NCBI GenBank assembly: GCA_945882655.1
Contig: CAMCWL010000007.1
Coordinates: 1 to 32,125 of the forward strand
Reading direction: 5' to 3'
DNA length: 32,125 bases
From: Opitutus sp. GAS368
GTDB lineage: Bacteria > Verrucomicrobiota > Verrucomicrobiia > Opitutales > UBA953
This document shows, in pieces, positions 16,823 through 25,978 of the stretch. The first letter of the stretch is position 1. Each line of letters begins with the position of its first letter. Position numbers and translations under genes: made by a program. A model generated the notes under the pieces. The model had not been told where the DNA came from and searched no databases. It worked only from the letters and a program-made list of their open reading frames with translations.

Positions 16823-17796
16823 TCAACTATCCCTCCGCTTCCGTCTTCCCTCCCCTGCCCCTCGGCGGCACGCCGTTGTCCGACCTGCAGAAGGAAGTCA
16901 TCGACCTCAAAAAGGCTAAGGACGCCATCATCCTCGCGCACAACTACCAGTGCGAAGACATCCAGAACGTCGCTGATTTCGTCGGCGACTCGCTCGGCCT
17001 CGCCTACAAGGCCGCTGAGGCGAAGCAGTCGACGATCGTTTTCTGCGGGGTGCATTTCATGGCCGAGACGGCCAAGATCGTGAACCCGACGCGTCGCGTG
17101 CTCCTGCCGGACATGAACGCCGGCTGCTCGCTCGCCGACTCGTGTCCCGCCTCGAAACTCGCTGCCGCGAAAGCCGCGGACCCTTCCCTTTACGTTGTCG
17201 CGTACATCAATTGCAGCGCGGCGGTGAAGGCGATCAGCGATGTCATCGTGACCAGCGGCAACGCTTCGAAGATCGTCAACCGCGTACCGGCTGATCGAAA
17301 CATCCTCTTCGTCCCTGACCAGAACCTCGGTCGCTGGGTCTCCGGTAAGACCGGTCGCTCGATGCAGCTGTGGCCGGGCAACTGCTACGCCCACGTACAA
17401 TTCACGCCGGGCGCCCTACTCCGCACGAAAGCCACGCATCCCGGAGCCCCCATCGTGGCTCATCCGGAATGCACTGAAGCCGTTCGCGAGATGGCCGACA
17501 TGGTCTGCTCGACCGAAATGATGGTCGGCTGGTGCAAGCAACAGACGGCTGAAACGATTATCATTACTACGGAATCAGGGATGATCCACCGCCTCCGCAA
17601 AGAAGTGCCCGGCAAGACGTTCGTATCCGCTCCGACGGATCGTTGCTCCTGTAACGACTGCAAGTTCATGAAGATGAATACCCTAGCAAAAGTGCGTGAT
17701 TGTCTGCGCGATGGTTCGCCCGAAATCCTGATGGAAGAGAGTATCCGCGTCGCCGCCGAGATCCCGCTCCGCCGGATGCTCGAATGGAGCAAATAG
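16819..17796 (+). CDS. nadA: Quinolinate synthase (4Fe-4S)
   Basis: AIILAHNYQCEDIQNVADFVGDSLGLA, FCGVHFMAETAKI, LPDMNAGCSLADSCP, HPECTEAV, DRCSCNDCKFMKMNTL; ATG overlaps the preceding stop (ATGA). Confidence 0.97.
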   Translation: MINYPSASVFPPLPLGGTPLSDLQKEVIDLKKAKDAIILAHNYQCEDIQNVADFVGDSLGLAYKAAEAKQSTIVFCGVHFMAETAKIVNPTRRVLLPDMNAGCSLADSCPASKLAAAKAADPSLYVVAYINCSAAVKAISDVIVTSGNASKIVNRVPADRNILFVPDQNLGRWVSGKTGRSMQLWPGNCYAHVQFTPGALLRTKATHPGAPIVAHPECTEAVREMADMVCSTEMMVGWCKQQTAETIIITTESGMIHRLRKEVPGKTFVSAPTDRCSCNDCKFMKMNTLAKVRDCLRDGSPEILMEESIRVAAEIPLRRMLEWSK

Positions 17797-17947
17797 GAGC
17801 CAAACGACGTTTCGTATAATGAAATAGGGTAAAAATACTTTTACCAAAGTTTGACAATTGGGATTATAATAAAAGGTTGAGGGCATTCAAATCGCTTCAA
17901 AATTATCCGTTAAAGACACGGGTAACGTTAAGCACGCCAACAACTCT
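17797..17947 (+). promoter_or_regulatory. AT-rich intergenic region with TATAAT motifs and small inverted repeats
   Basis: TATAAT at 17815-17820 and 17865-17870; AAACG-A-CGTTT (17802-17812); ACTTT-TACC-AAAGT (17837-17850). Composition contrasts with flanking GC-rich coding DNA. Confidence 0.45.
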
Positions 17948-18283
17948 ATGAAAATCGACCTCAATCCCTCCTCCTTCACTTCGAAGGACGCCTACGTTCG
18001 CGCCGCCCTCTCCAAGGCCCGCGACCTCGCCGTGCAGACTTGGGAAGACGAACACAGCGAACGCCAGTCGCTGATCGAACGCGAAGTCGCCAGCCTCTCG
18101 AAGCCTGAGCTCGCCAAGCGTCTGATCAAGCTGCTCTCTCGCCCGAACCGCGCCCGCGCCCAGATTTCGGACAGCATGCGCGCCAAGGCCCATAACATGC
18201 GCAAGAAAGGCGCCCCGGTCCGCGAGATCGCCGCAGAGCTCGGTATCTCGATCCCGTCGGTCTACAATATCACCAAGGACTAA
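17948..18283 (+). CDS. Small HTH protein (resolvase/Hin-type C-terminal helix-turn-helix)
   Basis: 111 aa; C-terminal MRKKGAPVREIAAELGISIPSVYNITKD resembles HTH of the Hin/sigma-like type; N-terminal half charged and helical. Confidence 0.75.
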   Translation: MKIDLNPSSFTSKDAYVRAALSKARDLAVQTWEDEHSERQSLIEREVASLSKPELAKRLIKLLSRPNRARAQISDSMRAKAHNMRKKGAPVREIAAELGISIPSVYNITKD

Positions 18284-18321
18284 CCTTGCCCGCCGTTCCC
18301 GCCTCGCCGAAGGTATCGGCG

Positions 18322-19005
18322 ATGCAGGAATGGAATCGTGGCGATCCGTCGAAAGCCCCCGCTCGCGCGCCCTTGGCCCGGGGCGGGAAGCTGGATGCGC
18401 CCCACTTAATCGCGGCCTACCGGGCCGGCATCTTCCCTTGGTATTCCGCGGGCGAACCGGTGAAGTGGTGGTGCCCGGACCCGCGCTTCGTGATGCGGCC
18501 GGCTGACTTCCGCCTGACGGACAGCCTGAAGAAGACGATGCGCAAGAAGGGCTGGTCGGTCACCTTTGACCAGCAGTTCGAGACGGTGATGCGTCGCTGC
18601 TCCGAAGTCCCTCGCCCAGGCCAAAACGGCACCTGGATCAACGACGACATGATCAAGGCCTACTGCGAGCTACACCGACTGGGCATCGCCCACAGCGTCG
18701 AGGTCAACTGGGAAGGCCAGCTCGTCGGCGGACTCTACGGCGTCGCCCTCGGCCGACTCTTCCATGGCGAATCGATGTTCCACCTGAAGGCGGACGCCTC
18801 GAAGGTCGGCTTCGCCACGCTCGTCGCCCGCCTGCAGGCCTGCGGCTACTTCCTCATCGACTGCCAGGTCCCCACGCCGCACCTCTCGAGCCTAGGGGCT
18901 TTCCTGATTGATCGCGCCGAATTCCTCGAAGTGGTGAAGCTCTTCCGCGACCAGTCGCCCGCGGGCGACGCGTTCGCGCCTATTCCGACTTCGGACGCGA
19001 CTTGA
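18322..19005 (+). CDS. aat: Leucyl/phenylalanyl-tRNA--protein transferase
   Basis: LIAAYRAGIFPWYSAGEPVKWWCPDPRFVM, GTWINDDMIKAYCELHRLGIAHSVEVNWEGQLVGGLYGVALGRLFHGESMFH, FLIDCQVPTPHLSSLGA. Alternative TTG start at 18286. Confidence 0.96.
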   Translation: MQEWNRGDPSKAPARAPLARGGKLDAPHLIAAYRAGIFPWYSAGEPVKWWCPDPRFVMRPADFRLTDSLKKTMRKKGWSVTFDQQFETVMRRCSEVPRPGQNGTWINDDMIKAYCELHRLGIAHSVEVNWEGQLVGGLYGVALGRLFHGESMFHLKADASKVGFATLVARLQACGYFLIDCQVPTPHLSSLGAFLIDRAEFLEVVKLFRDQSPAGDAFAPIPTSDAT

Positions 19006-19549
19006 GCAGTGCGCGAGCTTCCCGCTCATAGACGCGCTCGACGATGACGCAGAGCTGCTGCAGCGAACGTCCGTCGGTGTAAACGGCGATACCAGCCTTC
19101 ATGTAGGCCTGCTCGCGCTTCTTCATGAGTTCGCGAATCTTGGCCTCCGGATCGTCGCCCTTAAGGAGCGGACGACGCGAATTGCCCGCGGTCCGACGCA
19201 GGATGGTATCGACCGAAGCAAAGAGCGTGACGACAATGCCCTTGGAACGGACGAGCTCCCCCATCCCGGGCGGGACGACCAGGCCTCCGCCGCAGGCGAT
19301 GACGGCACCGTTCACCGGCAGCAGGCCTTCGACGACTTGTCGCTCGAGCGCACGGAAATGATCTTCACCGTGCTCGGCGAAGATGTCGGCGATCGAAACA
19401 CCGGCCAGTTTCTCGACCAGTTCGTCGGTATCGTAGAAACGGCGGCGCCAACGTTTGGCCAGCTGGCGTCCGAGCGCAGACTTTCCCGTACCCATGAATC
19501 CGGCGAGGATCAGGTTCGGAGAGTCTTCCTTGTTCGCGACGGGCGCCAT
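18980..19549 (-). CDS. aroK: Shikimate kinase
   Basis: NLILAGFMGTGKSALGRQLAKRWRRRFYDTDELVEKLAGVSIADIFAEHGEDHFRALERQVV, VIACGGGLVV, RRPLLKG; 3' end overlaps aat by 26 bp on opposite strands. Confidence 0.93.
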   Translation of the reverse strand: MAPVANKEDSPNLILAGFMGTGKSALGRQLAKRWRRRFYDTDELVEKLAGVSIADIFAEHGEDHFRALERQVVEGLLPVNGAVIACGGGLVVPPGMGELVRSKGIVVTLFASVDTILRRTAGNSRRPLLKGDDPEAKIRELMKKREQAYMKAGIAVYTDGRSLQQLCVIVERVYEREARALLKSRPKSE

Positions 19550-19604
19550 GGAGACATAGCAAGCCCCCACCCGCTTCTCGGCAAGCGACAAGCGTCAGGG
19601 GAGA

Positions 19605-20495
19605 TTACTTGGCCGGGAGGGCGTCGAGTGCGGCTTTCGCCTTCGGCGCGATCCGTTCGGAAAGCCCCTGCGAGGCTTCAGTCAGCGCGGCGCGGTCGGC
19701 TTCGGCGAACAGACGAGGCACGGAGGCCCAGGCGGCTTCGGTCAACTCGTTGGCCGGACCCTTAAGCAACGGAAGCATCGCAGCCTTGATGGCCGGACGA
19801 CTCTTGCTGCCAACACGGCCTGCGCGGACAGAGATAATGCGGGCCCAAGCGGCCTTAGCGGCGAGCGAGGCTCCCGGTAGATCGGTCGGGAGATACCTGA
19901 CAGCCTGCGTTGGCGTCAGACGCAGAATCTCATCTTCAACCTCCTGCACCTGCGAACGCTGCGTCAATTTCGACATGCGTTCCCAGAGAATCGGAGCGGC
20001 GACAGAGGAGCTGATGCGGCGGAGCAAGCGATTGGCGCGCTGAGCGGTAGCGAAATCTTCATGCTTCGTGAGCGCGATCAGTTCGTCGTTGGTCAATGGG
20101 TACTCCTTCGAGGAACGACGCTGATCGAGCAGGCGCTCGAGGTGGGCGAGTTTGGTTTCCGGCGTGGTGCCCTCCGGGGCGTCATACTCCTGGGGCTGTT
20201 TGGGATTGAGCGGGAGGCGGGCTTTGTACGCTGGATCGAGTAACAGGACCTGTCCGAGTGCGGCTTGGACTTCAGGATTATCGGACGTTTTGGCGGCCGC
20301 GCGGACGCGATCAAACCAGGCCTTAGCCTCGGGCGAGGCCTTGGCGAAGGAACGCGAGTGATCGAAGATCACCTGCTGGGCGGCGAGACGTTTCTCCGCG
20401 ACTGCGAGGTCGGCGAAGGTAGAGTCGGAAGGAGCCTCAGCGGCCATACCGATGAGGCAGGCGGCGCAGGCGAGGAAGAGCGAAAGGGGCTTCAT
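19605..20495 (-). CDS. Hypothetical secreted helical-repeat protein
   Basis: Signal-like MKPLSLFLACAACLIGMAAEA followed by alpha-helical sequence; start trimmed from the 426-aa ORF. Confidence 0.65.
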   Translation of the reverse strand: MKPLSLFLACAACLIGMAAEAPSDSTFADLAVAEKRLAAQQVIFDHSRSFAKASPEAKAWFDRVRAAAKTSDNPEVQAALGQVLLLDPAYKARLPLNPKQPQEYDAPEGTTPETKLAHLERLLDQRRSSKEYPLTNDELIALTKHEDFATAQRANRLLRRISSSVAAPILWERMSKLTQRSQVQEVEDEILRLTPTQAVRYLPTDLPGASLAAKAAWARIISVRAGRVGSKSRPAIKAAMLPLLKGPANELTEAAWASVPRLFAEADRAALTEASQGLSERIAPKAKAALDALPAK

Positions 20496-20517
20496 GGTCG
20501 GGTTTATGAGGGAGTGC

Positions 20518-21804
20518 TCAGATGGACCAGTTACCGCGTAGGGCTGGCGAGTGGAGGTGGTTGGCCTGGTCGTCATCGATGAAGCCACTGGCATCGGACT
20601 TGAAATTGAGCTTACGGCCGAGGCGGACGCACACGGCGGCCAGGTTGACGAGCGTCGAGCTGCGGAAGGCCTCGTGGACGCCGTAGCCAAACGGACGCTT
20701 TTCGCGGGCACATACGTCGAAATCATCCTCTTGGTACTCCGGCAGCGGGAACTCGGCGGCCTTGACGAGTAATTCGGGGCGGCTGCAGCGCATGCCGGCG
20801 AAGAGCTTACCATTCGGGCCTTCGAGGAAGGGATTCTCCGGATTACGCTCGGCGAGTTCGGATTCGAGGATGATACGGGTGCCATCCTTGTAGGTCATCG
20901 TGACGGTCTTCCAGACACCGCAGGCCATGGCGTCCTGGGCAGGAGCATCACATTCGACGGTGACAGGGGATTCGTTATCCTTACCGAGGAAGTACTGGAC
21001 AGGGTCGAGGAAGTGCTGACCCATATCGCCGAGGCCGCCCTGGTCGAAATTCCAATAACCGCGGAAGGAACCGTGGCAGCGGTGCGGGTGATAAGGAATC
21101 AACGCCGAGGGACCGCAGTACATGTCCCAGTTGAGATGCGCGGGAATCGGCTCGGGCTTGAGATCGGGCTTACCGGTCCAAAGATTCACCTTCCAAGCGA
21201 TACCGCCGACGGGCGCGAGACGGACAGTCAGTGGGCCGCCGAGGACACCACTGGCGACGACTCGCTTAATCTCGCGGGCCGGGCCGACGCCGTAGTAGTT
21301 CGTACGGTTGAGACGGAACCAGGTGTTCACGCGGAAGGGGACGCCGGTCTGCTGGACAACGCGGCTCAGGGCGATGCCTTCGCCAATCGTGCGTGTCAGG
21401 GGCTTCTCACACCAGACGGCCTTACCGCGACGGGCGGCCATGGCCGCGATGACGCCATGCCAGTGCGGCGGCGTGCAGACGTGGACGACGTCGGCATCAG
21501 GGAGGGCGATGACTTCACGGAAATCTTCAGCCATCATCGGCGTACCGCCTCCGGCCTGCTTAATACGCTCGAACTTCTTCTGCATCCGCTGGGCGTCGAC
21601 ATCGCAGATCCCGATGATGCGGTTCTTGCCGGTCATGCGGGGCTCGGAATGCATCGTGGAGATGCCGCCGCAACCAACGATGACATGGTTCAGCGTCTCG
21701 CTCGGCGGAACGAAGCCGCGGCCAAGCACGTGACGCGGGATGATGGTGAAGCCAAGAGCGGCGACAGCAGCCTTACGCAGGAAAGAACGACGGGGTAATC
21801 GCAT
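20518..21804 (-). CDS. Gfo/Idh/MocA-family oxidoreductase with Tat-like signal
   Basis: RRSFLRKAAVAALGF Tat-like motif; HVIVGCGGISTMH, DVVHVCTPPHWHGVIAAMAARRGKAVWCEKPLTRTIGEG, GLGDMGQHFLDPVQYFLG. Confidence 0.92.
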   Translation of the reverse strand: MRLPRRSFLRKAAVAALGFTIIPRHVLGRGFVPPSETLNHVIVGCGGISTMHSEPRMTGKNRIIGICDVDAQRMQKKFERIKQAGGGTPMMAEDFREVIALPDADVVHVCTPPHWHGVIAAMAARRGKAVWCEKPLTRTIGEGIALSRVVQQTGVPFRVNTWFRLNRTNYYGVGPAREIKRVVASGVLGGPLTVRLAPVGGIAWKVNLWTGKPDLKPEPIPAHLNWDMYCGPSALIPYHPHRCHGSFRGYWNFDQGGLGDMGQHFLDPVQYFLGKDNESPVTVECDAPAQDAMACGVWKTVTMTYKDGTRIILESELAERNPENPFLEGPNGKLFAGMRCSRPELLVKAAEFPLPEYQEDDFDVCAREKRPFGYGVHEAFRSSTLVNLAAVCVRLGRKLNFKSDASGFIDDDQANHLHSPALRGNWSI

Positions 21805-21943
21805 GAGGGGTGTTATGAAGAGAAAAGACCTCGTTCAATCATGATAGTTCCCCTATGTTAACGAATGCCGTTATATGGCACTAATCCGCCGTTTAAAGAC
21901 CCCTTCGCTTTGCTTTCAACGGATATCCTTTCACCCTGAAGTC

Positions 21944-23176
21944 ATGCCACACTCATCCATGCCCATCGCCGTATCTCCGGACGGCATGGCATGTCCACGG
22001 ACGGCAATCGCGCAGACGGTCACGGTTCCTTTCTACGCCACAACGGCATGGCAGGCCGCGTTCGCACTCCCCTCGCCGCACCTCACCGACCTACCGCGCG
22101 TCACCAAAAGCCAGCTGCGTGAACACTCACCTGAAGGCTTCCTTCCTGCTGGCCTCGACCTCAAGACGCTCCTCGTCCGCGGCCTGATCGAAGAAGAGAG
22201 CACCTCCGGAACTTCCGGTGCCAGCGTCCGCGTCGTCTTCGGGAAGACCTGGTGGGCCGAACAAGAACGCCGTGCCTTGGTGCGCAACCCCTTCCTCGCT
22301 GATCTCTTTGGGGCCAGCCCAAGCCTACGTCGAGCCGTCCTCACCACGCCGGGCTGCAGCGGAGTCAGCTGCTATAACCGCTGGCTGAACCTCGATCAGC
22401 GCACCCTCGGCGACACCCTCTACGTCAACCAATCACGTATTCCTTTCACGCTCGGCGAAGAGAAGCTCGCCGGCATGGCCAAGGAAGTCGCCGACTGGGC
22501 GCCGATCTTCCTGGATGTCGATCCGGTGCACGGTGCTTGGTTCGCGCTGTACTGCGAACGCCACGGCCTAAAGTTCCCTTCCCTGCAGTTCATCCTGACC
22601 AGTTACGAATACACCAGCGTCGTCCACCGCGCGATCATGGAACGAGTCTTCGGCGTGCCGGTCATCAATCTTTACGGGTCCAGCGAGACCGGCCACCTGC
22701 TCGTCGAGCATGACGACGTGATGCTTGCCAGCCCAGAGACCGCTCACCTCGAAAGCACCTCAGCCGACGGACTCGGCGAACTCCTCGTGACCACCCTCAC
22801 GAATCCCTACCTCCCTCTCCTGCGCTACGAGATCGGCGACTTCGTCGAATTTACCCCGGGCGGGTATCGCGTACACGGACGCAAGCGCGACGCCCTGCGC
22901 GGCGCCGATGGAAAGATCCTGACCACGCGGATGATCGACCAGGCCTTCACTGGAATCAGCGGCATCGCCCATTATCAACTCCGCCAGAAAGCCGACGGCA
23001 CGGCGCACCTCTTCCTCCTGCCTGAAGCCGAAGGCGACAGCCTGACCTCTGCCCAAGCCGAGCTGACTGCCGGACTCAGCCACCTCCTCGGCACCACCGT
23101 CACCGCAGAATCCGTCAGCCTGATCGCCCCGGAGGATTCAGGTAAATTCCGCCTGACCGTCCGCGAAGCGGCCTGA
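21944..23176 (+). CDS. Adenylate-forming enzyme, phenylacetate-CoA ligase/LuxE-like
   Basis: EESTSGTSGASVRV (P-loop-like S/T/G motif), INLYGSSETGHLLVEHDD, LGELLVTTLTNPYLPLLRYEIGDFVEF, GYRVHGRKRDALRGADGKILTTRMID. Confidence 0.8.
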   Translation: MPHSSMPIAVSPDGMACPRTAIAQTVTVPFYATTAWQAAFALPSPHLTDLPRVTKSQLREHSPEGFLPAGLDLKTLLVRGLIEEESTSGTSGASVRVVFGKTWWAEQERRALVRNPFLADLFGASPSLRRAVLTTPGCSGVSCYNRWLNLDQRTLGDTLYVNQSRIPFTLGEEKLAGMAKEVADWAPIFLDVDPVHGAWFALYCERHGLKFPSLQFILTSYEYTSVVHRAIMERVFGVPVINLYGSSETGHLLVEHDDVMLASPETAHLESTSADGLGELLVTTLTNPYLPLLRYEIGDFVEFTPGGYRVHGRKRDALRGADGKILTTRMIDQAFTGISGIAHYQLRQKADGTAHLFLLPEAEGDSLTSAQAELTAGLSHLLGTTVTAESVSLIAPEDSGKFRLTVREAA

Positions 23177-23256
23177 ACCAGGAGATTACCGCCCTAATAG
23201 GGGCTTTCGGGCTGGAAAAAAACCCCTCCACCCCCCAACTTGGCCTTTTCACCACC

Positions 23257-24126
23257 ATGGAAGTCTACATCGACGGAAAGTTCTACCCCAAGGCTGAGGC
23301 CAAGATCTCGGTCTTCGACCACGGTTTCCTCTATGGTGACGGCATCTTTGAAGGCATCCGCCTCTACCAAGGCTGCGTCTTCCGCTTAGACGAGCACCTC
23401 GAGCGCCTCGAGATGTCCGCCAAGGCCCTCTGCCTTGAGATGCCTTGGTCCCGCAAGGAGATCGCCGAGATCGTCTGCGAATCCTGCCGCCGCAACAACC
23501 TGACCGACGGTTACATCCGCCTCGTCGTCTCGCGCGGTTTCGGCGACCTCGGCCTTTCGCCGAAGAACTGCCCTAAGCCTTCGATCGTCTGCATCGCCGA
23601 CACCATCAAGCTCTACCCCGAGGAGCTGTACGCCACGGGTATGCGCATCATCACCGCGCCGACACGCCGCATCAGCCCGGCCGCCCTGCCGCCGATGATC
23701 AAGTCTCTCAACTACCTGAACAACATCATGGCCAAGATGGAAGCCCAGCAGCATGGCTTCCACGAGTGCCTCATGCTCAACGAACAAGGCTACGTCGCTG
23801 AGTGCAGCGGAGACAACGTCTTCCTCATCCACAAAGGACGCCTGATCACCCCGGCCTCCCATGCCGGCGCCCTCGTGGGCATCACCCGTCAGGTCGCCCT
23901 CGAGATCGCCGCCGCCCTCAAGATTCCGACCGTCGAGACGAACATCACGCGCTACGACGTCTGGAACGCCGACGAATGCTTCCTCACCGGTACCGCCGCC
24001 GAAGTCATCCCCGTCATCGAAGTCGACGCCCGTAAGATCGGCACCGGCAAGCCCGGCCCCATCACCGCCAGCATCCTCGCGGAATTCCGCAAGAAGGCGT
24101 CGCGTGAAGGCCAGATGATTCGCTAA
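23257..24126 (+). CDS. ilvE: Class IV aminotransferase, branched-chain (IlvE-like)
   Basis: MEVYIDGKFYPKAEAKISVFDHGFLYGDGIFEGIRLYQG, IKSLNYLNNIMAKMEAQQHGFHECLMLNEQGYVAECSGDNVFLI, DECFLTGTAAEVIPVIEVD. Confidence 0.88.
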   Translation: MEVYIDGKFYPKAEAKISVFDHGFLYGDGIFEGIRLYQGCVFRLDEHLERLEMSAKALCLEMPWSRKEIAEIVCESCRRNNLTDGYIRLVVSRGFGDLGLSPKNCPKPSIVCIADTIKLYPEELYATGMRIITAPTRRISPAALPPMIKSLNYLNNIMAKMEAQQHGFHECLMLNEQGYVAECSGDNVFLIHKGRLITPASHAGALVGITRQVALEIAAALKIPTVETNITRYDVWNADECFLTGTAAEVIPVIEVDARKIGTGKPGPITASILAEFRKKASREGQMIR

Positions 24127-24148
24127 GCAGGCCTGCGCCCTGACGCGC

Positions 24149-25978
24149 ATGCCCGCCGCCGCCAACCCACCGACCGCCGATAGCCGCGACGCCACGCTGC
24201 GTCGCCTGTTGCGTATCGCTTGGTCGTATCGCACGGACTGCCTCCAGCTCCTCGGCCTACAGCTGGTCGTGGTCTTCCTGACCGTTGCGGTTATCGCCCT
24301 CGCCGGCGTCGGCATCGACTTCGTCCGCCACTTCACCGATCGCACGGTTCCCGCACCACCCCTGCCTTTTTTCGTCCCGGGCGACGCAAGCGATAAAGCC
24401 GTGTTCGTCTGGCTCGGCGCTGGTATCCTTGTCGCGGCACTGCTCCGCGCGATTATTTCATACGTCTTTGGATTAGTGTCGGTCCGCTTTCTACACGGCC
24501 GTATCGTCGTCAACCTCCGCGCGCAGGTCTTCGCCAAGCTCCAGCAACTGAGTTTTCGCTTCTTCGACTCCAACGCCAGCGGCTCAATCATCAACCGCGT
24601 CACCTCCGACGCCCACGCCATCCGGCTGTTCATCGAAGGGGTGGTCCTCCAGCTCGCGATCATCACCATCACCCTGGTCGCCTGCTCGGTCTACATGCTG
24701 CGCACTGACTGGCGCCTGACGCTCGCCTGCCTCTCGGTGCTGCCGTTCCAGATCTGGTTCGCGATCCGCTTCTCCCGGAAGGTGCGCCCGGCCTACGAAG
24801 AAAACCGTGACCTCATGGATCGCATGGTGCTGGGTTTCTCCGAGAACGTGCAAGGCATCCAGGTCGTCAAAGGCTTCGCCCTCGAGCCGCGCGTGATGGG
24901 TCGCTTCGCCGGCTGGAGCGAGGACATCCGCCTCCAGAAGCGTAAGGTCTTCGGCGAGGTTGCTCTCTTCTGGCCCGTCATCGACGGCCTCAATCGCCTC
25001 TCCATGGCCATCTTGATCGGCTACGGAGGCTGGATGGTCGCACGGGGTGAAATCGCCTTAGGCACTGGTCTGGTGGCCTTTGCGGGCCTACTGCAGCAGT
25101 TCTCCGCCCAGGTAACCACCCTCGCCGCGGTGGTCGACAACGCCCAGGTCTCCTTAGCTGGCGCCAAGCGTATCTTCGAGATTCTCGACACCGACCCGGG
25201 AGTGGCGACCGAACCTGGGGCCGCTTCACCCGGACGCTTCCTCGGCCGCGTGGCCTTCGAGAACGTGAGCTTCGAATACCAAGAGAACGCGACGGTGTTA
25301 CACGAACTCTCGTTCGTCGCCGAGCCCGGCCAACGCATCGCCATCGCCGGTGCGACCGGCGCAGGCAAGTCGGCCCTGCTCTCGCTGATCCCCCGCTTCT
25401 ATGACCCGCGCTCCGGCCGCGTGACCCTCGACGGCCACGACATCCGCGCGCTGCCGCTGCCGGAACTTCGCCGCCAGGTGGGCATGGTCTTCCAGGAGAA
25501 CTTCCTCTTCTCGAACACCATCGCGGCCAACATCGCCTTCGGCCATCCGGACGCCACGCAGGAACGCATCGAACGCGCCGCTCGCATCGCCGGTGCCCAC
25601 GCGTTCATCATGGCGCTGCCTGAAGGCTACGAGACCTTCCTCGGTGAAGGCGGCGTCAATCTCTCTGGCGGACAGCGTCAGCGCGTCGCCATCGCCCGGG
25701 CACTCCTGCTTGAGCCGACCGTCCTCTTACTCGACGACCCGACCTCGGCCATCGACCCAGAAACCGAGAAGGAAATCATGGAGGCGATGGAAGCGGCGAT
25801 GGTTGGGCGCACCACTTTCATCGTGGCCCACCGCCTGAGCACGCTCCGCCGGGCGGACCAAATCTTAGTCCTAGAGCATGGCAAGCTGGTGCAGGTCGGC
25901 ACGCACGCGCAACTGATGGCGCAGGACGGCCATTACCGTCGCGCCATCCTCGTCCAATCGGAGGGTGCCGTCGCATGA
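24149..25978 (+). CDS. ABC exporter subunit (TMD-NBD half transporter) with non-canonical Walker B
   Basis: Six-TM-type N-terminus; Walker A GATGAGKSALLSLI; LSGGQRQRVAIARALLLEPTVLLLDDPTSAID; AHRLSTLRRAD. Confidence 0.95.
   Translation: MPAAANPPTADSRDATLRRLLRIAWSYRTDCLQLLGLQLVVVFLTVAVIALAGVGIDFVRHFTDRTVPAPPLPFFVPGDASDKAVFVWLGAGILVAALLRAIISYVFGLVSVRFLHGRIVVNLRAQVFAKLQQLSFRFFDSNASGSIINRVTSDAHAIRLFIEGVVLQLAIITITLVACSVYMLRTDWRLTLACLSVLPFQIWFAIRFSRKVRPAYEENRDLMDRMVLGFSENVQGIQVVKGFALEPRVMGRFAGWSEDIRLQKRKVFGEVALFWPVIDGLNRLSMAILIGYGGWMVARGEIALGTGLVAFAGLLQQFSAQVTTLAAVVDNAQVSLAGAKRIFEILDTDPGVATEPGAASPGRFLGRVAFENVSFEYQENATVLHELSFVAEPGQRIAIAGATGAGKSALLSLIPRFYDPRSGRVTLDGHDIRALPLPELRRQVGMVFQENFLFSNTIAANIAFGHPDATQERIERAARIAGAHAFIMALPEGYETFLGEGGVNLSGGQRQRVAIARALLLEPTVLLLDDPTSAIDPETEKEIMEAMEAAMVGRTTFIVAHRLSTLRRADQILVLEHGKLVQVGTHAQLMAQDGHYRRAILVQSEGAVA

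Noticed and set aside
17851-17870. TTGACA followed by TATAAT as a sigma70 promoter
   Set aside because: Spacing is only 8 bp, incompatible with a standard -35/-10 pair; each box was considered separately.
23177-23256. AGGGG...CCCCT as a terminator upstream of ilvE
   Set aside because: Long loop and no T tract after the stem.
23386-24672. 428-aa minus-strand ORF antisense to ilvE-like and ABC genes
   Set aside because: Spans two well-supported genes on the other strand; Gly/Asp/Arg-rich shadow ORF.
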